Positions 1 through 5,449 of a stretch of 6,236 nt of DNA are shown piece after piece. The notes beneath the pieces are model-generated. The model was not told the DNA's origin and ran no database searches. It saw only the letters and a list, made by a program, of their open reading frames with translations. This DNA is from Candidatus Methanomethylophilaceae archaeon. Lineage in GTDB: Archaea > Thermoplasmatota > Thermoplasmata > Methanomassiliicoccales > Methanomethylophilaceae. The stretch is taken from contig JALNYB010000073.1 in NCBI GenBank assembly GCA_023230065.1, positions 1 to 6,236 of the forward strand, read 5' to 3'. The translations under genes were made by a program, and so were the position numbers. How positions within the stretch are numbered: the stretch's first letter is position 1; each line of letters starts with the position of its first letter.

Positions 1-348
1 CACCGGTCATATATGAGGTGACTGCTGATAAATCAACGTAATATTCAAACAGGTAATTACCATAACCATCCTGTATTGAAGAAGGAGTTTGTTGGGTGAT
101 GTTTGTTCCATAAGAGCTGCCGTCGATAGGAGTAAGGGGCACATTTACATAAGTGCTTGGATCATAAATCGCATATTCATCATAATCACGGGGAATAGGT
201 GGATTGTGAAGCTCTAGGCTTATACTCGCTACAGGGTCTCCAGGAGCGAGATCTGCAAACTTCATTGCTACCGTTACGTACAGTTTGTTATTTGGGTCTT
301 GTATTGCTTCGCGGATAAACAGAATGTCATTGCTCAGCATACTTGGCG
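1..348 (-). CDS. Unidentified protein fragment, cut by the IS and by the window edge
   Basis: Reading the minus strand, one frame is open from the left IS end to position 1 and runs off the window, giving about 115 native residues. The frame continues a little into the IS and meets a stop at 374-376. The sequence is rich in Pro, Tyr, Asp, Thr and Ser, with stretches such as NNKLYVTVAMKFADLAPGD and GYGNYLFEYYVDLSAVTSYM that look like alternating beta-strands, as in secreted or surface beta-sandwich proteins. I see no signal peptide, catalytic motif or membrane segment, and I do not recognise the family. An ATG at 340-338 has no Shine-Dalgarno sequence before it, so the true N-terminus was probably lost when the IS arrived. 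The frame does not resume on the far side of the IS. A real coding fragment is likely; its function is unknown. Confidence 0.6.
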
Positions 349-375
349 GTAACGTCTCAAAGGTTGGTGTAAATT
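349..375 (+). repeat. Left terminal inverted repeat of the IS
   Basis: Bases 349-375 match the reverse complement of 1873-1899 at 24 of 27 positions. The inner 13 bases (GTTGGTGTAAATT, 363-375) are identical. The outer 14 contain the three mismatches, at 351, 357 and 362. Immediately outside, the match is lost. Confidence 0.8.
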
Positions 376-399
376 AGGCAAGCCAAAAGAAGAAAAAGG

Positions 400-428
400 T
401 TGAGCCAAATCGAACTCATTGTTTTAAT
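400..428 (+). promoter_or_regulatory. Possible transposase promoter inside the IS
   Basis: TTGAGC (400-405, four of six to the sigma-70 -35 consensus) is separated by 17 bases from TTTAAT (423-428, five of six to the -10 consensus). It lies about 30 bases upstream of the transposase ATG, which has a good AAGGAG ribosome site at 450-455. The spacing and position fit an IS promoter, but AT-rich DNA yields such matches by chance. Confidence 0.4.
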
Positions 429-461
429 GGTTTAACAAATTAAAAAGACAAGGAGAAGAAC

Positions 462-1764
462 ATGACTCAACCAAAGAGAAAGAAAAACAAAGGGGATGAA
501 ATAGTCAAGATAATTCATGAAATGATGCCAAAAGAATAAGTAAAAGTGCTTGAATATGGCATACAAAGGTTTATAGATGCGGAGCTGAGTGATCGGCTTG
601 GAGTAGAGCCTTATGAGCGGAGCAAAGACAGGGATAACTATCGCAATGGCTACAGGCAGCGCAAACAGCCTCTATCAACGGCTATAGGGCCAGTATCAGT
701 AAAGATACCCAAGCTCCGCAAAGGAAGCTTTTATCCTTCAGTTTTAGAGCATTATCAGAGGATAGACAGAGCTATGATCAGCATAATCACAGGGGCTTAT
801 TTCAATGGTGTTTCCACCCGCAAAATGAATAAGTTGTTTGCAGATATGGGTTTAGTCAACATTAATCGCAGTCCCGTTAGCCGGTGCGCCTCACAGATAG
901 ATGAAGAAGTACAGACATGGAGAAACCGAGAGCTTGACCAGCGTTATGCCTACGTGTGGATTGATGCCATATATACCAAGGTCAGAACAGAGCGTGGGGT
1001 TGTTTCCACAGCGGTATTGATAGCTATTGCGCTCAAGGAAGATGGGTACAGAGATGTACTGGGCATGGAACTTGGGAACAGTGAGAGCTATCACAATTGG
1101 AAAAGTTTCCTGCAAAGCCTGAAAACGCGTGGACTTGAGCGTTGCGAACTCTGGATTAGTGACGAGCACGATGGCTTGATAAAAGCACTTCACGAATGTT
1201 TCCCTGGTCAATTGCGGCAACGCTGCATAGTCCATTGGATGCGTAATGCTAGCAGCAAGGTTTCGAAGACTGATTTACTCTGGTTCTTACCCCTTCTTAA
1301 GAACTTGGTTAACTCTGGTACCAAAAACATGTTTGATGCGGCTTGGGGTGATCTTACCAGAGAGGTTTCAGCCAAGGGCAGAGAAGAGCTTCTGGACTGG
1401 CTTGATAGCACTTATCATGATATTGTGATATATCTGGATTTCCCGCCCTCGCACTGGAGCAAGATAAAGAGCACCAATCCCATAGAACGTCTCAATGAGG
1501 AATTGCGTCGCAGGGAAAAATGCATTCTCATTTTTCCGGAGTAAGAAGAGTTTCACACGGCTAATGGGAGCCATACTGCAAGGGTATTCGGATGACTGAA
1601 CAACTGGCAGGATATACCTTAGTAATCCAATAGAAACAATCAAAGATAAGCTAGCAAGTCAGAGGCAGGTAGCGCACTTGCTCGCAATGGATTGCAGCCC
1701 TGTTCCGCGGGCTCCACATGGCTGTAATCCGTCGCAAAACGGTAGCTGCAAAAAAAAAGCTTGA
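462..1764 (+). pseudogene. IS256-family (Mutator) transposase, broken by nonsense codons and a frameshift
   Basis: The native start is the ATG at 462, six bases after AAGGAG (450-455); it opens MTQPKRKKNKGDEIVKI. An in-frame TAA at 537-539 (codon 26) interrupts it. The same frame then continues, open from a GTG at 546 to a stop at 1542-1544, and this main block covers most of the protein. The DDE catalytic residues are all present: Asp in YVWIDAIYTKVR, Asp in WISDEHDGL and Glu in STNPIERLNEEL (residues 140, 206 and 314 counted from 546). The RCIVHWMRN segment typical of the family is also there. At about 1540 the frame shifts by one base: the expected C-terminal block SKKSFTRLMGAILQG continues in another frame from 1540, is broken again by TGA at 1597-1599 (expected Trp before TTGRIYL), and ends at 1762-1764. 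A slip in the A9 run at 1750-1758 would extend it to 1838. It cannot make full-length enzyme. Confidence 0.88.
1689..1730 (+). repeat. Hairpin-forming inverted repeat near the transposase 3' end
   Basis: GGATTGCAGCC (1689-1699) can pair with GGCTGTAATCC (1720-1730) over 11 positions with one G-U pair, around a 20-nt GC-rich loop. No T-run follows, so it does not look like an intrinsic terminator. It lies in the degraded C-terminal part of the transposase region; its role is unknown. Confidence 0.45.
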
Positions 1765-1828
1765 CAGAAAAGGCAGAGATGAAAAATATTGTAACAGGTC
1801 ATATGGCCTTAGATAAATTGCAAGAAGC

Positions 1829-1847
1829 GAGAACCTAAAATGTTCTC
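1829..1847 (+). repeat. Short inverted repeat near the right end of the IS
   Basis: GAGAAC (1829-1834) and GTTCTC (1842-1847) form a perfect six-base inverted repeat around CTAAAAT. The loop contains TAAAAT (1836-1841), which resembles a -10 box, but no convincing -35 lies at the right distance. It may be a weak stem or a chance match. Confidence 0.3.
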
Positions 1848-1872
1848 AAATAGGCGTCAAATTATGAGTTGG

Positions 1873-1899
1873 AATTTACACCAACATTTGGGACGTCAC
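1873..1899 (-). repeat. Right terminal inverted repeat of the IS
   Basis: This is the inverted partner of 349-375, with 24 of 27 positions matching and the inner 13 bases identical. It contains an outward-facing TTTACA (1875-1880), a -35-like hexamer, but no good -10 follows at 16-18 bases. The first maturase start codon lies only 33 bases beyond the repeat. Confidence 0.8.
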
Positions 1900-1922
1900 T
1901 TAATTGTTTATACCATTATAAA

Positions 1923-1929
1923 AGAAGGA
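1923..1929 (+). promoter_or_regulatory. Ribosome binding site that sets the first maturase start
   Basis: AGAAGGA lies just upstream of ATG at 1933-1935. It supports this ATG over the in-frame ATG at 1840, which lies inside the IS and would add a tail foreign to the family. The spacing (three bases after the final A) is short but workable if pairing centres on AAGA. Confidence 0.55.
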
Positions 1930-1932
1930 TTT

Positions 1933-3311
1933 ATGCAGAACGAGATGAAAGTTGCTCTATCAGACAGATGGTATCTTAAGAACTGTAATGAGCGTAAAAT
2001 GCTCTTCAATAACTATTCTGGAGTAACATATACTGTTTCTGAGTTACTCTATCGATTTCTTGCTATGTGCGACGGAACTTAAACTTTAGAAGAGTTGGTT
2101 TCTGAATACGACTGTAAAGATGCGATAAAAGAAAAGGCTGAACGTTTGTTCCAGCTTAACATTCTAAAGTATTCCGAGGGTAAAAGAACAGGTTTTGTTT
2201 CCCCTGTTTGTACAGGTGAGTTGATCAAGAGACTTACGATTCATATCACATCAAAATGCAATTTACATTGCAAACATTGTTATGTGGGTGACATGTCAAT
2301 AAGCACTTTTCGATAGAGGAGTTGGGGGCTATATTAGAAGAAGCCTATCAGATGAACGTTTTAAACCTGTCTTTGACTGGAGGAGAGCCATTCTTGTATC
2401 CTGTAACTATTGAGTTTCTTATAGAAAAATGCTTAAAATATGGAATGAGAATAGAGAACATCTTCACCAATGCGAATCTGCTAGAAAATACTCGTGGGGT
2501 AGTAAACCAGTTGATCGAAGCTTTCGATCTGACTTTCTACGTTAGCGTTGATGGATTGTATCAAGCATACGATGGTTTCAGAGGAAAGACAAATGCATTT
2601 CATGATTTATGCAGTGGCTTGGATATTTTGGAAGGGTTTGACGCTAAGCTGTTCATAAACGTCCTACTTAACAAAAGCAATCTCCATCAGCTTCTGGATA
2701 TATATACATTTATGAAGAAGTACCATAGTTTTAAAAGACTACGTATTAGCAATGGGTTCAATCTTGGAAACTGGGTATCGAACAGAAGTCAATATCGAAT
2801 CAGCATGGAAGAAGAAATTAGTGGGATAAAAGAGCTGATACGGATGTGGGTCAAAGATGGGAAGCCATGCGAGATGGAATACGGCCATTTGTTCAGACAT
2901 CTATTTGGCCAGACGTACCTAATTAAGGATATTCACTACACGAAAGACTCACTTTGCTGTGAGTATTATAAGAACGTCTGTGTAATTTTCCCTGATGGTT
3001 CTGTTACTCCATGTGGTTTGACTTATCCGCATTATGTTTGCGGGTCTATACATAGTGATTCTCTGGCACAAATCTGGAATTCACCCAAAATGAGAAAGTT
3101 TAAAGAGTTAAAGATCAGTGACCTATCGATAGATGACTGTAATGAGTGTAAGTACTTACCGATGTGTGGTACAGGATGCAGAGGAAAGGCTCTCCTGAAT
3201 GGTAAGGGATATCTGGATATTGATGATACTATATGTAGTCTCTATAAACATGGAATATATGATGACTTTGAATCTTTCGTCATAAAAGAGGTTATAAATG
3301 AATCGGTATAG
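1933..3311 (+). pseudogene. Radical SAM/SPASM peptide maturase with PqqD-like N-terminus, disrupted
   Basis: Read through its lesions, this encodes about 459 residues. Residues 1 to about 90 look like a PqqD-type RiPP recognition element (for example GVTYTVSELLYRFLAMCDG, then TLEELVSEYDCKD). A radical SAM core follows, with the [4Fe-4S] motif CNLHCKHC (Cys 109, 113, 116) and the SAM-binding motif LTGGEPFLYP. A Cys-rich SPASM domain closes it (CVIFPDGSVTPCG, then CNECKYLPMCGTGCRGK and a final DDTIC), which should hold auxiliary iron-sulfur clusters. Such enzymes cross-link or otherwise modify precursor peptides in the cytoplasm. Two lesions break it: an in-frame TAA at 2080-2082 (codon 50, within the recognition domain, most simply a former CAA) and a one-base loss near 2297-2302, just after CYVGDM. 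Restoring one A gives SNKHFSIEELGAILEEA. From 2322 to the TAG at 3309-3311 the frame is clean. It overlaps the next gene by 14 bases. Family assignment is strong; the substrate is inferred from context. Confidence 0.85.
3284..3291 (+). promoter_or_regulatory. Ribosome binding site for the second maturase, inside the first
   Basis: AAAAGAGG ends six bases before the ATG at 3298-3300. The site and start lie inside the end of the preceding gene, which suggests translational coupling, so the lesions upstream could also lower translation of this gene. Confidence 0.6.
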
Positions 3312-4497
3312 GATTGTCGAATACTCTCAAAAAGATGAGTTTTTCATTTACGACACATTGACAGGTTTGGCACATTATATTGAAAATCTGGAAGATAGAA
3401 GCAAACTTCGAACAATGAAAGATAATTACATCTGTTATGATGGCAAGATCCCACTCGAGCGCGTTTCTATAAATGTCACAGGTTACTGCAACATGAAGTG
3501 TGCTCACTGTTATTATGCATCCGTTCTCAAGAACATAGAGTTACCTGTTAACATTTTTAACGACCTTTTTAGACAGTTTTATGAGATGGGAGTTTTACAG
3601 ATTGGCATTACAGGTGGAGAGCCGACTCTACACACAAACCTTGCTCAGGTTGTAAGAAGTGCTACTGATAACAAACTCTTTGTCACTCTCGCCAGTAATG
3701 GAGTTTTATTAACCCCAAACCTCTTGCGAAGGCTATATGATTGTGGACTTAGAGTAGTTGGTATAAGCCTTGATGCTGTTAAAGAAGAAACCCACAACAA
3801 AATCAGAAATGGGTTCGCTACTTGGAAGCCTTTGTTAGACAATATAAATCTCATTTATAAACTTGACTTTGTAAATGATGATCCCAAGTTCCATATAAAT
3901 ATTGCTACAGTCATATCAAGAATGAATTACAGTGAGATTGAGGATATCTGCAATTTTTTAAAAAGTCTGTCTCGTAGTGTAAGGTGGCATGTTAACTACA
4001 TCAATTTCGTTGGAAATGCCAAGACACATGAGCAGTCTCTTACACTGACAAAAAATGAACTTGTCAAAATGATTAATACACTGGAGCAACTTACTCGTAA
4101 CTCCAATGTAACACTTTCTCTAGGGCGTTTTATCACTGAGTATCTCTCTATCGAAGAAGATACAAGTTCAATCATGTTTTCTGATAACCCAAGCTATACC
4201 AAGTGCTGCGGTACCAAGGGAGAATTTGAGCGATTTTGTGTATTAAACTTTGATGGCTATGTGTACCCATGTACAAATATAGTTGATCGATTCATAGGTA
4301 ATGTTAGAGACAAAAGGTTCATAGACATCTGGGAGGACGACAAGATGTATCATTATAAGTCATTTCTGACCCAGGAAGTAATAGAACCCTGTAAGGTATG
4401 TTTAATAGCGCACATATGCCTGAAAGTAGGTGCATGTAGATGCCAAACAGCTATTACAAAATTCAAGAAAACTTTTATTACTGCTCGATTTGTTTGA
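3298..4497 (+). CDS. Second radical SAM/SPASM peptide maturase, C-terminus probably frameshifted
   Basis: The 399-residue frame starts at ATG 3298 after AAAAGAGG. Residues 1-55 form a short N-terminal extension without an obvious PqqD-like fold. The radical SAM core has CNMKCAHC (Cys 64, 68, 71) for the catalytic [4Fe-4S] cluster and GITGGEPTLH (GGEP at 106-109) for SAM binding. The SPASM-type C-terminal domain has Cys 303, 304, 314 and 325 (CVLNFDGYVYPC) followed by GNV and CKVCLIAHIC (365, 368, 374), then Cys 380 and 382. It probably modifies the peptide encoded 20 bases downstream, working with the upstream maturase. The last 16 residues look wrong for the family. Shifting frame near 4446-4450 gives SYYKIQENFYYCSICLI and a stop at 4512-4514, which would restore a final Cys as in the first maturase (405 residues). 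If that is right, the present product lacks one auxiliary cluster ligand. Confidence 0.88.
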   Translation: MNRYRIVEYSQKDEFFIYDTLTGLAHYIENLEDRSKLRTMKDNYICYDGKIPLERVSINVTGYCNMKCAHCYYASVLKNIELPVNIFNDLFRQFYEMGVLQIGITGGEPTLHTNLAQVVRSATDNKLFVTLASNGVLLTPNLLRRLYDCGLRVVGISLDAVKEETHNKIRNGFATWKPLLDNINLIYKLDFVNDDPKFHINIATVISRMNYSEIEDICNFLKSLSRSVRWHVNYINFVGNAKTHEQSLTLTKNELVKMINTLEQLTRNSNVTLSLGRFITEYLSIEEDTSSIMFSDNPSYTKCCGTKGEFERFCVLNFDGYVYPCTNIVDRFIGNVRDKRFIDIWEDDKMYHYKSFLTQEVIEPCKVCLIAHICLKVGACRCQTAITKFKKTFITARFV

Positions 4498-4505
4498 TAA
4501 GGACT

Positions 4506-4511
4506 AGGAGG
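4506..4511 (+). promoter_or_regulatory. Strong ribosome binding site for the precursor peptide
   Basis: AGGAGG is a perfect Shine-Dalgarno core placed six bases before ATG 4518-4520. It is the best ribosome site in the window, as expected for a precursor that must be made in excess of its modifying enzymes, and it is strong support that this small gene is real. Confidence 0.75.
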
Positions 4512-4517
4512 TAAAAA

Positions 4518-4667
4518 ATGAATAACGCAGAACAAACAATCAAAGAGGCATTTGACCTAATAGCCGATCCTCTAAAAGTTGAATTCAAGGGCGAGTTGAA
4601 TTCAAATCAACAGTGTATTGATCCGCCACCGAAGAAGCCACCAGTAGACCAACCAAACCCTAAGTAA
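4518..4667 (+). CDS. Candidate RiPP precursor peptide, 49 aa, Pro-rich tail with a single Cys
   Basis: This small gene runs from ATG 4518 to TAA 4665-4667, behind a perfect AGGAGG. The first part, about residues 1-30, is mostly charged and aliphatic and could form a leader helix (MNNAEQTIKEAFDLIADPLK), the kind of segment a PqqD-like domain binds. The tail holds the only Cys (33) and then CIDPPPKKPPVDQPNPK, with seven Pro in the last 14 residues (36, 37, 38, 41, 42, 46, 48) and three Lys. There is no signal peptide, membrane segment, double-Gly cleavage motif or Cys repeat. Its position between two radical SAM maturases and a methyltransferase plus exporter is typical of a RiPP precursor. It does not resemble PqqA, SCIFF, sactipeptide or ranthipeptide precursors that I know, and one Cys permits at most one thioether. 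Leader/core boundary and modification are unknown. It could instead be a small accessory protein. Confidence 0.72.
   Translation: MNNAEQTIKEAFDLIADPLKVEFKGELNSNQQCIDPPPKKPPVDQPNPK
4579..4605 (+). repeat. Repeated 10-bp palindrome forming a hairpin inside the precursor gene
   Basis: TTGAATTCAA occurs at 4579-4588 and again at 4596-4605. Each copy is its own reverse complement, so the pair can fold in mRNA as a perfect 10-bp stem with a GGGCGAG loop. The direct repeat extends to 12 bases (AGTTGAATTCAA, 4577 and 4594). The copies lie 17 bases apart and so are read in different frames, which means the repeat is not caused by repeated amino acids. Confidence 0.65.
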
Positions 4668-4715
4668 ATCAAAATCCTTTCAAACATATTCGGGCAGTTA
4701 TTTAATTTTAAATAT

Positions 4716-4720
4716 AGGAG
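4716..4720 (+). promoter_or_regulatory. Ribosome binding site for the methyltransferase
   Basis: AGGAG sits six bases before ATG 4727-4729. The 59-base gap from the precursor stop (4668-4726) holds no T-tailed hairpin, so transcription probably continues through from the precursor. Confidence 0.6.
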
Positions 4721-4726
4721 ACTATC

Positions 4727-5449
4727 ATGGCGAATTACGATATCTTGGGAAGGTACTATGATTCATTTATGAATTTTGGGACTATGTTTAGCGATTTTAT
4801 GGATAAGTTAGCATCACATTATCATATAGAAACCGACGCTGTGCTTGAAATTGCCTGCGGCACGGGAAAAAATTTGTCCTATTTTAGTAGATCGAAGTAT
4901 ATCTATGGTCTTGATCTCTCACCAGTAATGTTGCAATCAGCAAACATAAACATCCCGAGAGCACAGTTGTCTCTCCAAGATATGTCAGACTTCAAGATAG
5001 ACCGAAAATTCGATCTTATTCTCTGTATGTTTGACTCTATCAATCACCTGTTGAATTATTCGCAGTGGCTATCTACCTTCAAGTCAGTAAGTGATCATCT
5101 ACTACAAGGTGGGTTTTTCGTATTTGATATCAATTCCCCTTACGCATTGAACTTACCTATTAACAAGCGTACGATGTTCCGACAGAGTGGAGATGATTAT
5201 CTAGTAATACAATACTACAATAGTGGTATAAATCAGGCGACTTGGGATATGAACTTTTTCATTCACCAAGATGATGGTAGACACAATCACTACTTCGAAT
5301 CTATCACAGAAGTATCATTTGATATTTATCAAGTAAGAGACAACCTCCTTGAGATTTTTTCACAGGTTGATGTAGTAAATGACAAACTAGAAAGTGCTTC
5401 GATGGAAGATCAACGAGTATTCTATATCTGTAGGAAATCAGGTGCTTGA
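4727..5449 (+). CDS. Class I SAM-dependent methyltransferase
   Basis: This 240-residue protein is a complete single-domain Rossmann-type methyltransferase. Residues 1-30 carry the MANYDILGRYYDSFM type of N-terminal helix common in the family. Motif I, LEIACGTGKNL (40-50), binds SAM; GLDLSPVMLQSA (61-72) supplies the acidic residue expected to hold the SAM ribose; FDLILCMFDSINHLLN (95-110) is the motif IV region; LLQGGFFVFDINSP follows as the post-motif strand. The length is usual for the Methyltransf_25-like group. The enzyme transfers a methyl group from SAM; the acceptor cannot be read from sequence. Its place between the precursor and an exporter, overlapping the exporter by 8 bases, suggests that it methylates the peptide or its terminus, for example an amine or carboxylate (inference). 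It is intact, unlike the first maturase. It is not a radical SAM methylase: it has no CX3CX2C. Confidence 0.9.
   Translation: MANYDILGRYYDSFMNFGTMFSDFMDKLASHYHIETDAVLEIACGTGKNLSYFSRSKYIYGLDLSPVMLQSANINIPRAQLSLQDMSDFKIDRKFDLILCMFDSINHLLNYSQWLSTFKSVSDHLLQGGFFVFDINSPYALNLPINKRTMFRQSGDDYLVIQYYNSGINQATWDMNFFIHQDDGRHNHYFESITEVSFDIYQVRDNLLEIFSQVDVVNDKLESASMEDQRVFYICRKSGA
5431..5435 (+). promoter_or_regulatory. Ribosome binding site supporting a GTG start for the exporter
   Basis: TAGGA lies six bases before GTG 5442-5444, inside the end of the methyltransferase gene. No ATG lies in this frame before codon 31, which is already inside the first membrane segment, so the GTG is the natural start. Confidence 0.5.

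Larger units (their letters stand above)
349..1899 (+). mobile_element. IS256/Mutator-family insertion sequence, transposase inactivated
   Basis: This 1,551-bp element is bounded by imperfect 27-bp terminal inverted repeats (349-375 and 1873-1899) and carries one Mutator-type DDE transposase gene on the plus strand. About 113 bp of 5' leader precede the transposase start, including a promoter-like pair and a strong ribosome site. Roughly 135 bp of apparent noncoding DNA lie between the longest composite transposase frame and the right end. IS256-family elements normally leave 8-9 bp target duplications; the 8-9 bp outside each end here do not match. Together with the different genes on the two sides, this suggests a later deletion or rearrangement at one end. 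The outer ends were set by where the inverted match stops and could be off by a base or two. Confidence 0.8.

Noticed and set aside
891..1643. Minus-strand and alternate-frame open frames of 60-114 codons over the transposase
   Set aside because: They lie entirely over the Mutator transposase, have no ribosome sites or recognisable motifs, and are shadows of that gene.
1888..1916. Hybrid promoter across the right IS end (TTGGGA, 17 bases, TACCAT)
   Set aside because: Each hexamer matches only four of six, and the predicted transcript start would fall on the ribosome site of the first maturase.
1840..1932. Upstream ATG at 1840 as the start of the first maturase
   Set aside because: It lies inside the IS, has no ribosome site, and adds 31 residues across the IS end that do not fit the family. 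ATG 1933 has AGAAGGA before it.
537..2082. Reassigned or read-through TAA codons
   Set aside because: The precursor ends at TAA, the methyltransferase at TGA and the first maturase at TAG in sensible places, and frameshifts accompany the stops, so decay or errors explain them better than recoding.
3292..3854. Minus-strand open frames over the second maturase
   Set aside because: They are antisense to a clear radical SAM frame and show no start signal or domain.
1933..4497. PQQ biosynthesis (pqqD/pqqE)
   Set aside because: The PqqD-like and radical SAM domains resemble it, but the 49-mer lacks the Glu-x3-Tyr pair of PqqA, and pqqB/pqqC are absent.
4668..4726. Terminator or promoter between the precursor and the methyltransferase
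   Set aside because: There is only a 7-base AT stem (TATTTAA, TTAAATA at about 4699-4714) with no GC content and no T-tail, and no convincing promoter pair.
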